A stretch of 58,148 nt of DNA from CAIPVR01 sp049316905. GTDB lineage: Bacteria; Actinomycetota; Acidimicrobiia; Acidimicrobiales; Microtrichaceae. Shown here piece after piece: positions 1 through 8,082 of the stretch (its first letter is position 1; the number at the start of each line of letters is the position of its first letter). Position numbers and translations under genes: made by a program. The DNA is taken from positions 1 to 58,148 of the forward strand of contig JBMOJH010000010.1 in the NCBI GenBank assembly GCA_049316905.1. The letters are read 5' to 3'. The notes under the pieces are model-generated. The model was not told the DNA's origin. It ran no database searches and saw only the letters and a list, made by a program, of their open reading frames with translations.

Positions 1-1767
1 GGCCGTGGCCGTGTGCGCCGCGTCGGCCGCGGCGCGGGCGTGGTAGCTCGAGCGGGTGAACGGGCTGGACTCCACGTGCGCCAGGCCCAGGTCGTGGCCG
101 CGGCGGGCGAACCGCTCGAAGTCCTCCGGCGTCCACCAGCGGGCCACCGGCAGGTGGTGCGAGGTGGGCCGCAGGTACTGCCCGATCGTCACGATCGACA
201 CGCCCACCGCGGCGAGGTCGGCCAAGGTGGCGACGATCTCGTCCTCGGTCTCGCCCATCCCGACCACCAGCCCGGACTTCGTGGTGACGCCGGCCGCGGC
301 GGAGCGGCCCAGGAGGGCGAGCGACCGGGCGTACCCGGCGGACGGGCGCACCGCCCGCTGCAGGCGCGGCACGGTCTCCACGTTGTGGTTGACCACGTCG
401 GGCCGACTGTCGAGCACCACCCGCAGCGCGTCGGCCGACCCCTTCAGGTCGGAGACGAGCACCTCCACCCGTGTGCCGGGCCGCCGGTCGCGTACGGCGC
501 GCACGGTCGCCGCCACGTGGGCCGCTCCGCCGTCGGGGAGGTCGTCACGCGCCACCATCGTGACCACGGCGTGGTCGAGGGCCAGTCGCTCCACGGCCTC
601 CGCCACGCGGGCGGGCTCGTCGGGGTCGAGATCCTCCGGCCGCCGGGTGTCGACCAGGCAGAACCCGCACGCCCGCGTGCAGCGCTCGCCGCAGACCATG
701 AACGTGGCGGTCCCGTCGGCCCAGCACTCCGACAGGTTCGGGCACCCGGCCTCCTCGCACACGGTGACCAGGTCGAGGTCCCGCAGGGTGCGACGCACGC
801 CGAGCACGCCGGCGTCGTGGCGGACCGGCGCCCGCATCCACTCCGGCTTGGCGTCGGTGAGGGCCACGCCCCCGGCCACGCCGGCCTCGGCGAGGCGGCC
901 GAGCAGTCGCACCGACGTGCCCGACGCCGGGGCGTCGCCCGCCGCGCGGTTGGCCCCGGTGGTGCGCTCGCCCGGTCCGAGCCCGCGGGAGAACGGCGCC
1001 AGGTCCGACCCGTCGGGGGCGGTGCGCCACACCACACCGGCGTGCTCGACCACGTTCGGCGCCCACCGCTCGGCGAACGCCGTGGCGAACCGCTCCGCCA
1101 CCGTTCGCAGGTCCACCTCGACGCCCTCTGCGGCGAGCGAGGTGACGCCGTGCTCGGTGATCCCGCAGGGGACGATGTGGGCGAAGTGGCCGAGGTCGGG
1201 CGCCACGTTCACGGCCACGCCGTGCAGCGACCGGCCCCGCTCCACGCGCACCCCCACCGCGGCCACCTTGCGCGGGCGGTCGGAACGGGGCGCGACCCAG
1301 ACGCCAGGGAACCCGTCGAGGCGGCCCACGTCGTGCAGGCCGACCCCCCGCAGCGTGTCGATCACCGCCTGCTCGAGCGTGGCCACGTAGGCGGGGACGT
1401 CGGGCAGCGATCCGCCGCCCTTCCCCGGGAGGTGGAGGATCGGGTACGCCACCAGCTGGCCGGGGCCGTGGTAGGTCACGTCGCCACCGCGGTCGACCGC
1501 GACCTCGTCGATGCCCACCGCAGCGGGGTCGACCAGCACATGGGACCGGTCCGCGTGACGGCCGAGGGTGAACGTGGGTGGGTGCTCCAGCAGGAGCAGG
1601 TGGTCGTCGGGGGACGGCCCTGCGTGGAGCGCCTGCTGGAGGGACCAGGCCTCCCGGTACTCCACGCGGCCGAGCCACCGCGTCCGCAGCGGCACCCCCG
1701 TCCCGGTCAGCAGATCCGCGGCCGGTCCGACGGACGGATCGGAGGGTGCGACGGGGACGGTGGCCAT
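1..1767 (-). CDS. lipB-lipA: LipB-LipA fusion: octanoyltransferase plus lipoyl synthase (runs off left edge)
   Basis: One uninterrupted reading frame of 589 codons joins two consecutive enzymes of lipoate synthesis; I read every codon and found no stop. Residues 1 to about 230 are LipB, with the conserved Lys of RKVAAVGVRVERG and the active Cys201 in the PCGI motif. A linker of about 50 residues follows. LipA begins near residue 288 and carries CEEAGCPNLSEC (Cys337, 342, 348; auxiliary cluster) and the radical-SAM CTRACGFC (Cys363, 367, 370). LipB moves octanoate from acyl carrier protein to the E2 or GcvH lysine; LipA inserts two sulfurs. The gene starts 11 nt after the E2 stop, so product and substrate are probably co-expressed. 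The last LipA residues lie beyond the window. Function is certain; the fusion is seen directly. Confidence 0.96.
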   Translation of the reverse strand, partial: MATVPVAPSDPSVGPAADLLTGTGVPLRTRWLGRVEYREAWSLQQALHAGPSPDDHLLLLEHPPTFTLGRHADRSHVLVDPAAVGIDEVAVDRGGDVTYHGPGQLVAYPILHLPGKGGGSLPDVPAYVATLEQAVIDTLRGVGLHDVGRLDGFPGVWVAPRSDRPRKVAAVGVRVERGRSLHGVAVNVAPDLGHFAHIVPCGITEHGVTSLAAEGVEVDLRTVAERFATAFAERWAPNVVEHAGVVWRTAPDGSDLAPFSRGLGPGERTTGANRAAGDAPASGTSVRLLGRLAEAGVAGGVALTDAKPEWMRAPVRHDAGVLGVRRTLRDLDLVTVCEEAGCPNLSECWADGTATFMVCGERCTRACGFCLVDTRRPEDLDPDEPARVAEAVERLALDHAVVTMVARDDLPDGGAAHVAATVRAVRDRRPGTRVEVLVSDLKGSADALRVVLDSRPDVVNHNVETVPRLQRAVRPSAGYARSLALLGRSAAAGVTTKSGLVVGMGETEDEIVATLADLAAVGVSIVTIGQYLRPTSHHLPVARWWTPEDFERFARRGHDLGLAHVESSPFTRSSYHARAAADAAHTATA

Positions 1768-1778
1768 GCGGGGTCGGC

Positions 1779-3248
1779 CTAGAGCTCCGCGGCCCAGTCG
1801 CGGGTCTCGATGATCTCGCGCACCCGGGCCAGGAAGGCGGCCGCGTACGCGCCGTCGAACGCCCGGTGGTCCCACGAGAGCGTGAGGTTGCCCACGGAGT
1901 GCACCGCGATCGACTCGTTGCCCCAGGCGTCGGTGACCACCACCGGCTTCCGGGCCACGCCGTCGGTGGAGAGGATCGCCACCTGCGGCTGGCTGATGAT
2001 CGGCGCCACCACGAGCGTTCCGTAGCTGCCGGAGTTCGAGATCGTGAACGTGCCGCCCGCGAGCTCGTCGGGACCGAGCGCCTTGGAGCGGGCCCGGGTG
2101 GCGAGGTCGTGGATGTCCCGGGCGATGGCCCGGAGCCGCTTGTCGTGCGCGTCGCGCACCACCGGCGCCAGGAGGCCCTGGTAGTCGAGGTCCACGGCGA
2201 TCGCGAGGTGCACCTCGTTGTGGAGCACCACCACGCCGTCGCCCATCGAGGCGTTCATGTGGGGGAACTCCCGCAGCGCGTCGATCACCGCACGGGACAC
2301 GAACGGCAGGTAGGTGAGGGAGAAGCCCTCCTCCTCGCGGAACGCGGCGCGCTCCTCGCGGCGCACCCGCTCCACGGCCTCGTAGTCGACCTCCACGATC
2401 GTGATCGCGTGGGGCGCGGCGGCCTTCGAGGCGACCATGTGGTCACCGGTCATGCGGCGGATCTTGTTGAGCTCCTCGACCGTGTCACCGGTCCCGGGCC
2501 GGAGCGGGGCGACGCTCGGAGGGGCGGGCGTGCTGCGGACCGGGGTGCCGGGGGCCGCCGGCGCCGCAGCCGGTGCCGTGGGCGCCGCGGCGCCCACGGC
2601 GCGGGCATCGATCGCGTCGAGCACGTCCTCGCGGGTGATGCGGCCACCCACGCCGGTGCCGGTGATCGAGGCGGGATCGAGTCCGTTCTCCTCGACGAGC
2701 CGCCGGACGAGCGGCGACAGCAGCTTGCCCCCACCGCTGCCGGGCGCCCCGGTGGCCGGAGCGGGCGCCGCGGGAGCGGGGGCAGGCGCTGCGGGAGCGG
2801 GGGCAGGCGCTGCGGCCGCGGCCGGGACCGCAGGAGCGGGAGCGGGCGGCGCGGGAGCGGGTGCGGGCGCCGCGGCCGGGACCGCAGGAGCGGGAGCCAC
2901 CGGGGCGGGCGCAGGGGCCGGGGCGGGCGCAGGGGCCGGCTCCGGGGCCGGTGCCGCAGCGGGCGCCGGCGCAGGGGCGGCGGCCGGCTCGGGCGCCGCC
3001 GCCGGGGCCGCGCCCTCGCCGCCGAGGACCGCCAGCACCGTGCCGACGTCGACGGTGTCGCCCTCCTGGACGCGGATCTCGGCGATCACGCCGGCCGACG
3101 GCGACGGCACCTCGGTGTCGACCTTGTCGGTGGAGACCTCGAAGAGCGGTTCGTCCTCCGCCACGGCCTCGCCCACGGCCTTGAACCAGCGGGTGATGGT
3201 GCCCTCGGTGACGGACTCGCCGAGCTGCGGCATCACGATGTCGGCCAT
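1779..3248 (-). CDS. sucB: Dihydrolipoamide acyltransferase (E2 of 2-oxoacid dehydrogenase)
   Basis: This 489-residue E2 has a single lipoyl domain (residues 1-78, lipoylated Lys42 in STDKVDTE), a very long Ala/Pro linker (about 85-165), a peripheral-subunit binding domain (LLSPLVRRLVEENGLD...GRITREDVL) and a catalytic acyltransferase domain ending with the HRAFDG active-site motif. In actinobacteria such SucB/DlaT proteins serve the pyruvate dehydrogenase complex with AceE and Lpd, and both are in this window. The linker DNA is a low-complexity run of GCG/GGC-rich repeats at 2750-2995. The gene follows lpd by 119 bp and precedes lipB-lipA by 11 bp. Whether it serves pyruvate, 2-oxoglutarate or both cannot be told from sequence. 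Confidence 0.93.
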   Translation of the reverse strand: MADIVMPQLGESVTEGTITRWFKAVGEAVAEDEPLFEVSTDKVDTEVPSPSAGVIAEIRVQEGDTVDVGTVLAVLGGEGAAPAAAPEPAAAPAPAPAAAPAPEPAPAPAPAPAPAPVAPAPAVPAAAPAPAPAPPAPAPAVPAAAAAPAPAPAAPAPAPAAPAPATGAPGSGGGKLLSPLVRRLVEENGLDPASITGTGVGGRITREDVLDAIDARAVGAAAPTAPAAAPAAPGTPVRSTPAPPSVAPLRPGTGDTVEELNKIRRMTGDHMVASKAAAPHAITIVEVDYEAVERVRREERAAFREEEGFSLTYLPFVSRAVIDALREFPHMNASMGDGVVVLHNEVHLAIAVDLDYQGLLAPVVRDAHDKRLRAIARDIHDLATRARSKALGPDELAGGTFTISNSGSYGTLVVAPIISQPQVAILSTDGVARKPVVVTDAWGNESIAVHSVGNLTLSWDHRAFDGAYAAAFLARVREIIETRDWAAEL

Positions 3249-3341
3249 GTCAGTGCCTTTCGGGTGGTGTTCCCCTCGGGTCCGGCGGCGTCGCCGGCCC
3301 GTCTACTTGTCTCGAACTTGTCGCTCGGGCCAACCGGACGT

Positions 3342-3363
3342 CGGCGGGGCCTGTTCCCCGCCG
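3342..3363 (-). terminator. Hairpin between lpd and E2 gene
   Basis: A perfect 8-bp stem (CGGCGGGG / CCCCGCCG) with a 6-nt loop lies 4 nt past the lpd stop on the minus strand. There is no T-tract, as is common in high-GC actinobacteria. It could end lpd transcription or be an mRNA 3' end inside the operon. Confidence 0.45.
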
Positions 3364-3367
3364 CCGG

Positions 3368-4771
3368 TCAGCCGTGCAGCGAGCGCCCGGTGAGGGCCAG
3401 CACGGACTCGCCGAAGAGCTCGGTGAGCGTCGGGTGCGGCTGCAGGAACTCGGCCACCTCGTCGACGGTGGCCTCCCAGTTGACGGCCAGGTACCCGCCC
3501 GAGAGCTGCTCGGTGACCCACGGCCCCACCATGTGGACGCCGAGGATCCGCCCGCCGGTGCCGTCGTCGTTGCGCTCGGCGATGATCTTCACGAGGCCGT
3601 CGGTCTCACCCAGGATCTGCGCCCGGCTGTTGCCCGCGAACCGGTGCCGGGAGGTGACCACGTCGTAGCCGGCCTCCTTGGCCGCCGCCTCGGAGTACCC
3701 GGCGAAGGCCACCTCGGGATGGCAGTAGATGGCCCACGGGACCTTGCTGTCGTCGACCGGGGCCGGATCCTCACCGAGCAGGTCCTTGATCGCCACGATC
3801 GCCTCGGCGAACGCCACGTGGGCGAGCTGCGGCGAGTCGATGACGTCGCCGACGGCCCACACGCCGGGCTCCGCGGTGCGGCAGGTGGCGTCCACCTCGA
3901 TGTGGCCCCGGGGGCCGATGCCGACGAGGGTCCCGTCGCGCAGCAGTCCCTCCGTCACGGGGCGGCGACCCACCGACACGACCACCAGGTCGCACTCCAC
4001 CTGCTCACCCTCGCCGACGTCCACCAGCGTGGCGCCGGAGGGCGACCGCCGGTGGCCGGTGACGGCGACGCCCGTGCGGATGTCGATCCCCTTCTTCTTG
4101 AAGGACTGCTGCACCACGCGGGTGACGTCGTCGTCGCACCCGGGGAGGATCTTGGGCAGGGCCTCGAGGATCGTCACCTGACTGCCGAGGTCGGCGAGCG
4201 TGGAGGCGAACTCGCAGCCGATGGCCCCGCCGCCGATCACCACCGCCCGGTAGGGCACCTGCGGGATGTGGAAGAACCCGTCGGAGTTCACGACCGGCCC
4301 GCCGGGCTCGAAGCCCGGGATGGTCCGGGGCGCCGACCCGCTGGCGAGCACCACGGCGTCAGCGGTGAGCGTGGCGCGCTCGCCGGTGGCCCCGACCACC
4401 TCGACGGTGCGACCCGGGCCGAGAGAGCCGGTGCCGTTGAGCACGGTCACCTTGCGGCCCTTGAGCAGCTGGCCCAGTCCGCCGACCAGCTTGTCGACCA
4501 CGGCCTGCTTGCGGGTCAGGGTGACGGGCCAGTCGAGCGACTTGGGCTCGACCACCACGCCGAAGTCACCCGCGTGCTTCACCGTACGCACCACCGCGGC
4601 GGTCTCGAGCAACTCCTTCGCCGGGATGCAGCCCCGGTTCAGGCAGGTCCCGCCGACCGTGTCGCGTTCCACCATGGCCACCTGGAGTCCCGCCGATGCG
4701 GCGTAGAGGGCGGCGGCGTAGCCACCGGGCCCGCCGCCGATGACGACCAGGTCGAAGTGCGTCGTGTCCAC
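3368..4771 (-). CDS. lpdA: Dihydrolipoamide dehydrogenase (E3)
   Basis: The 467-residue flavoprotein reoxidises dihydrolipoyl-E2 with NAD+. It shows the FAD-binding GGGPGGYAAA near residue 12, the redox-active disulfide in GGTCLNRGCIPAKE, the NAD-binding VIGGGAIGCEFAS, the second FAD motif VWAVGDV and the C-terminal HPTLTE His-Glu base pair. Family length is about 465. I chose the GTG at 4771 because the FAD motif starts just after it and a TAGTCT -10 box lies 6 nt upstream, which implies a leaderless transcript. It is the first gene of the E3-E2-LipBA cluster. Confidence 0.97.
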   Translation of the reverse strand: MDTTHFDLVVIGGGPGGYAAALYAASAGLQVAMVERDTVGGTCLNRGCIPAKELLETAAVVRTVKHAGDFGVVVEPKSLDWPVTLTRKQAVVDKLVGGLGQLLKGRKVTVLNGTGSLGPGRTVEVVGATGERATLTADAVVLASGSAPRTIPGFEPGGPVVNSDGFFHIPQVPYRAVVIGGGAIGCEFASTLADLGSQVTILEALPKILPGCDDDVTRVVQQSFKKKGIDIRTGVAVTGHRRSPSGATLVDVGEGEQVECDLVVVSVGRRPVTEGLLRDGTLVGIGPRGHIEVDATCRTAEPGVWAVGDVIDSPQLAHVAFAEAIVAIKDLLGEDPAPVDDSKVPWAIYCHPEVAFAGYSEAAAKEAGYDVVTSRHRFAGNSRAQILGETDGLVKIIAERNDDGTGGRILGVHMVGPWVTEQLSGGYLAVNWEATVDEVAEFLQPHPTLTELFGESVLALTGRSLHG

Positions 4772-4783
4772 GGCCCGAGACTA
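4772..4783 (-). promoter_or_regulatory. Leaderless promoter of lpd
   Basis: TAGTCT at 4778-4783 (minus strand) fits TANNNT and is 6 nt from the GTG start, so transcription should begin at or next to the start codon. No clear -35 box is seen. Confidence 0.5.
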
Positions 4784-4828
4784 GACGGGCACGTCGCCGT
4801 CTCGGTTCGGCCCGGTCCGGGCCCCGCC

Positions 4829-4918
4829 TCAGATGACCTGTGCCGCCTGCACCGCGAACGCGATCAGCACCGCCAGACCACAGATGAGGGCGAGGATGAT
4901 CAGCATCCGGGTGCTCAC
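4829..4918 (-). CDS. Putative 29-residue single-span membrane peptide
   Basis: A GTG-started frame of 29 codons encodes VSTRML followed by an almost unbroken hydrophobic stretch of about 20 residues and a short QAAQVI tail. This is a one-span membrane peptide with a positively charged N-terminus. It fills the 304-bp gap between the divergent lpd and SDR genes. Small hydrophobic peptides of this look occur in actinobacteria, but I cannot name a family. The ribosome binding site is weak, and an internal ATG at 4906 is an alternative start. Support is the hydrophobic pattern and a clean stop only. Confidence 0.45.
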   Translation of the reverse strand: MSTRMLIILALICGLAVLIAFAVQAAQVI

Positions 4919-5001
4919 GCCGCCCGAGGATACGGGCCGCCGGCGACCACCACCCAGCGCGTCGGACCGCGGCGTGTGAGGGGCTCCGCGAACCCCACCG
5001 C

Positions 5002-5007
5002 TAGGGT
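5002..5007 (+). promoter_or_regulatory. Candidate -10 box for the SDR gene
   Basis: TAGGGT fits TANNNT. It would give a leader of about 60 nt before the GTG at 5076, which has its own Shine-Dalgarno. Confidence 0.3.
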
Positions 5008-5075
5008 GACGACTCGCCGCGCGGCCGCGGCGCGGGCGTCCCGTGACGCCCGGTTCCCGAGGCTCTGGAGGACTG

Positions 5076-5843
5076 GTGCGCGACGCACTCGGAGAGGTTC
5101 AGTCGGTGCTCGTGCTGGGGGGCGGCTCCGACATCGGCCGTGCGCTGTGCACGCGGCTGGCCCGGGGGCGCTGCCGGACGGTCGTCCTGGCCGGCCGACC
5201 CGAGGACGGAATGGACGCGGTCGCCGACGCGGTGCGAGCCGCGGGGGCCACGACGGTGGAGACCGTGCACTGGGAGGCCACCGACCCGCAGGGCCACGAC
5301 CGCGTGATCGACGAGGTCTTCGACCGGTTCGGCGACATCGACCTCGTGTACGTGCCCGCCGGCATCCTCGGGAGCCAGGAGGCGTTCGACGAGGACCCGG
5401 CCTTCGCCGCGACCGCGGTGGAGATCAACCTCGGCGGCGTGGTGGCGGCGTGCCTGGCGGTCGCCCGGCGGCTCCGGGCCCAGGGCCACGGCTCGATCGT
5501 GCTGATGTCGTCGGTGGCGGGGATGCGGGCCCGCAAGGACAACTACGTCTACGGGGCCACCAAGGCCGGCCTCGACGCGTTCGGCCAGGGCCTCGGCGAC
5601 GCGCTCGTCGGCACCGGCGTGCGGGTGATGGTGGTCCGGCCCGGGTTCGTGCACACGAAGATGACCGAGGGGATGGAGGCGGCGCCGTTCTCGACCACCC
5701 CCGACAAGGTCGCCTCCTTGATCGTCGACGGCCTCGCCACCGGCAAGGAGATCGTGTGGGCGCCGCCGGTGCTGCGCTACCCGTTCGCCGTGTTCCGGCT
5801 GCTCCCCCGCGCCATCTGGCGCAAGGTGGCCGAACGGGGCTGA
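5076..5843 (+). CDS. DprE2-like short-chain dehydrogenase
   Basis: This 255-residue SDR begins VRDALGEVQSVLVLGGGSDIG, the N-terminal pattern of decaprenylphosphoryl-2-keto-ribose reductase DprE2. The GTG at 5076 is supported by a GGAGG box 5 nt upstream, so a farther upstream ATG at 5043 is rejected. NAD(P) motif GGGSDIG, catalytic Ser (LMSSVAG) and YGATK Tyr/Lys are present, and the C-terminal half (KEIVWAPPVLRYPFAVFRLLPRAIWRK) again resembles DprE2. In mycobacteria DprE2 works with DprE1 to make arabinose donors for the cell wall. No DprE1 is in this window, so the exact substrate is inferred and other SDR roles are possible. Confidence 0.75.
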   Translation: MRDALGEVQSVLVLGGGSDIGRALCTRLARGRCRTVVLAGRPEDGMDAVADAVRAAGATTVETVHWEATDPQGHDRVIDEVFDRFGDIDLVYVPAGILGSQEAFDEDPAFAATAVEINLGGVVAACLAVARRLRAQGHGSIVLMSSVAGMRARKDNYVYGATKAGLDAFGQGLGDALVGTGVRVMVVRPGFVHTKMTEGMEAAPFSTTPDKVASLIVDGLATGKEIVWAPPVLRYPFAVFRLLPRAIWRKVAERG

Positions 5844-5931
5844 TCCCGGAGGGCGGAATGCCGTCGGCGGCGCCGCCGTTCAAGCTCCCGGAGGCCGCGA
5901 CGAGGCGGCCGCCGCATCGAGGAGCACCCCC

Positions 5932-6855
5932 ATGGACATCGCCGTCACCGGATCCACCGGCCTGATCGGGACGCGGCTCGTCCGCGACCTCACCGCCGAG
6001 GGCCATCGCGTGCTCCGGTTGGTGCGCCCCGGTTCCGCCTCCGCCGGCGGCGACACCGCCACCTGGGACCCCGCCGGGGGCACGATCGACGGCGCCGCGC
6101 TCGAGGGGATCGACGCCGTGGTGCACCTCGCCGGCGAGGGCATCGCGGAGAAGCGGTGGACCGACGAGCAGAAGGCCCGGATCCTGTCCTCCCGCACTGA
6201 GGGCACCGGGCTTCTGGCCCGCACGCTGGCGTCACTCGACCGCCCGCCCGCCGTGTTCCTGAGCGGTTCCGCCATCGGGTACTACGGCGACACCGGCGAC
6301 CGGCCCACCGACGAGTCCGGACCGGCGGGCGACGACTTCCCGGCCCGGGTCTGCGTGGAGTGGGAGGCGGCCGCCGCCCCGGCGGTGGAGGCGGGCCTGC
6401 GGGTCGTGTACCTCCGCACCGGGATCGTGCTGGACTCGGACGGCGGCGCGCTGGCCCGCCAGCTCCCGTTCTTCCGGTTCGGCCTCGGCGGGCGGGCCGG
6501 CTCCGGTCGGCAGTACCTGAGCTGGATCACCCTCCGCGACGAGGTCCGGGCCATCCGGTTCCTCCTCGGGGCGGGCCCGGCCGGACCGGTGAACCTGACG
6601 GCCCCGGAACCGGTCACCAATGCCGAATTCACCAAGGGCCTCGGCAGAGTCCTGGGTCGGCCCACCACGATCCTGCCGATGTTCGGCCCGCGCCTGCTGT
6701 TCGGCCGCGAACTCGCCGACTCGCTGCTGCTGACCAGCCAGCGCGTGGTGCCCGCGGCGCTGGAGGCCGCGGGGTTCACCTTCGAGGACCCCGAACTCGA
6801 GGGCGCCCTCCGTGCGGTGCTCGGGAAGGCCCCGGCGGTAGCGTCGGCCGCATGA
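5932..6855 (+). CDS. TIGR01777-family NAD-dependent epimerase/dehydratase
   Basis: The 307-residue protein is an extended SDR of the YfcH/SulA-like group. It has the N-terminal nucleotide motif TGSTGLIG, the family motif VVHLAGE, SRTEGTGLLA, SGSAIGYYGD and, near the C-terminus, the DUF1731-like segment starting near NLTAPEPVTNAEF. Its reaction is not known. The start ATG has a GAGGAG box 7-8 nt upstream. The stop overlaps the next gene by ATGA, so the two are translationally coupled. Confidence 0.85.
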   Translation: MDIAVTGSTGLIGTRLVRDLTAEGHRVLRLVRPGSASAGGDTATWDPAGGTIDGAALEGIDAVVHLAGEGIAEKRWTDEQKARILSSRTEGTGLLARTLASLDRPPAVFLSGSAIGYYGDTGDRPTDESGPAGDDFPARVCVEWEAAAAPAVEAGLRVVYLRTGIVLDSDGGALARQLPFFRFGLGGRAGSGRQYLSWITLRDEVRAIRFLLGAGPAGPVNLTAPEPVTNAEFTKGLGRVLGRPTTILPMFGPRLLFGRELADSLLLTSQRVVPAALEAAGFTFEDPELEGALRAVLGKAPAVASAA

Positions 6856-7298
6856 GCACCACACACGTCTCGGCCTCGCGGGTGATCGCCGCGGAGCCGC
6901 AGGTCCTGTTCGACCTGGTGGCCGACCCCACCATGCACGCGGTCATCGACGGGTCCGAGTCGGTGCGGGGCACCCGGGGCGGCAGCCGGAAGCTCGGCCC
7001 CGGCGACCGCTTCACCACCAGCATGCGGATCGGCGTGCCGTACCTGATCTCGAACCGGGTGGTGGAGTACGACGAGGGCCGCCGCATCGCGTGGGCCCAC
7101 CTGGGCCGCTGGCGCTGGCGCTGGGAGTTCGAGGAGGTCGAGGGCGGCACGAAGGTCACCGAGACGTTCGACTGGTCCAACTCGCCGGCCAAGCCGTACG
7201 TCACCTTCGCCGGGTGGCCGGCCCGCAACCGCTCGAACATCCTCCAGACGCTCGAACGGCTCGACGCGTACGTGACGAACAAGCACTCGGCCACCTGA
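6852..7298 (+). CDS. SRPBCC-family (polyketide cyclase/START-like) protein
   Basis: This 148-residue protein has the helix-grip pattern of SRPBCC lipid- or ligand-binding proteins: an N-terminal strand with VIAAEPQVLFDLVADPTMHAVIDGS, central antiparallel strands (WRWRWEFEEVEGGTKVTETFDWS) and a long C-terminal helix (NILQTLERLDAYV). The ATG at 6852 overlaps the previous stop (ATGA). A HAD phosphatase follows 4 bp later. Ligand and role are unknown. Confidence 0.8.
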   Translation: MSTTHVSASRVIAAEPQVLFDLVADPTMHAVIDGSESVRGTRGGSRKLGPGDRFTTSMRIGVPYLISNRVVEYDEGRRIAWAHLGRWRWRWEFEEVEGGTKVTETFDWSNSPAKPYVTFAGWPARNRSNILQTLERLDAYVTNKHSAT

Positions 7299-7302
7299 TC
7301 CG

Positions 7303-7977
7303 GTGGGCGCGGCCATCGACGCGACCCCGGTCGCGGCGTTCGACTTCGACGGCACCATCTCCCGGCGCGACACGCTGATCGCGTTCCTGGCCAAGGTGGC
7401 CGGCCCCTCGCGGTTCGCCGCCGGGTGGGCCCGCATCGGCGGTGCCGGGGCCCGGCGCCGCGTGGACGTACGCGACCGCGACGAGGTGAAGGCCGAGCTG
7501 ATCCGCGTGCTGCTCGCCGGGCGCACCGAGGCCGACCTGCAGCACCGCGGCGAGCTGTACGCCCGTGACCTGCTGTCGGACTCGCTGCGCCCCGAGGTGG
7601 TGGAGCGGGTGCGGCACCACCGCGAGCGCGGCCACCGCACCGTGATCGTCTCGGCGTCGCTCGTCTACTACCTCACCCCGCTGGCCCGGGAGCTCGGGAT
7701 GGACGGCGTGATCGGCGTGGAGCCCGAGGTGGCCGACGGGGTGCTCACCGGCGAGCTGCTCCATCCCAACGTGCGGGCCGAGCAGAAGGCCGTCCGCCTC
7801 CGCGGCTGGTTGGGCCTGGGGCCCGCCGAACCGCTCCGGCGCACCCTGTGGGCCTACGGCAACACCTCCGGCGACCACGCACTCCTGGAGATGGCCGACC
7901 ACGCGTTCTGGCTGGGCCGCCCGTCGAAGCTGCCGGCCGGCGCGGTGCTGTTCACCCCCGAGGCGTCGCTCGACTGA
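7303..7977 (+). CDS. HAD-IB family hydrolase (SerB-like)
   Basis: The 224-residue protein has HAD motif I DFDGT (nucleophile Asp), motif II Ser in VIVSAS, a Lys in the EQKAVRL segment and the acidic motif IV in YGNTSGDHALL. The order and spacing match the phosphoserine-phosphatase-like subclass IB, many of which dephosphorylate small or lipid-linked substrates. The start is a GTG 4 nt after the SRPBCC stop, so it is the last gene of a three-gene unit. The substrate cannot be deduced. Confidence 0.85.
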   Translation: MGAAIDATPVAAFDFDGTISRRDTLIAFLAKVAGPSRFAAGWARIGGAGARRRVDVRDRDEVKAELIRVLLAGRTEADLQHRGELYARDLLSDSLRPEVVERVRHHRERGHRTVIVSASLVYYLTPLARELGMDGVIGVEPEVADGVLTGELLHPNVRAEQKAVRLRGWLGLGPAEPLRRTLWAYGNTSGDHALLEMADHAFWLGRPSKLPAGAVLFTPEASLD

Positions 7978-7981
7978 GCCG

Positions 7982-8005
7982 GGACGCGACGGACCCGTCG
8001 CGTCC
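7982..8005. terminator. Bidirectional hairpin between convergent genes
   Basis: A perfect 10-bp stem (GGACGCGACG / CGTCGCGTCC) with loop GACC lies 4 nt after the HAD gene stop and before the end of the opposing SDR gene. A second weak copy of the motif (GACGGGTCCCGTC) follows at about 8031. There is no T-tract. Confidence 0.6.
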
Positions 8006-8082
8006 GGCCTCCCCCTGAACGGCCGGACACGACGGGTCCCGTCACACGTGGGCCGTGCGGCCCCGTGGAAGGGTGCCGCAGC

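Noticed and set aside
13..1782. Long plus-strand open frame opposite lipB-lipA
   Set aside because: It mirrors the codon frame of the fusion gene; its protein is Arg/Gly/His-rich with no domain, typical of antisense frames in high-GC DNA.
2750..2995. Repeat array in the E2 gene as a mobile or satellite element
   Set aside because: It encodes the normal Ala/Pro inter-domain linker of E2 and stays in frame.
1578..5965. Two more long plus-strand frames across the E2 and lpd genes
   Set aside because: Low-complexity Arg/Gly/Asp-rich translations opposite genes with clear E2 and E3 motifs.
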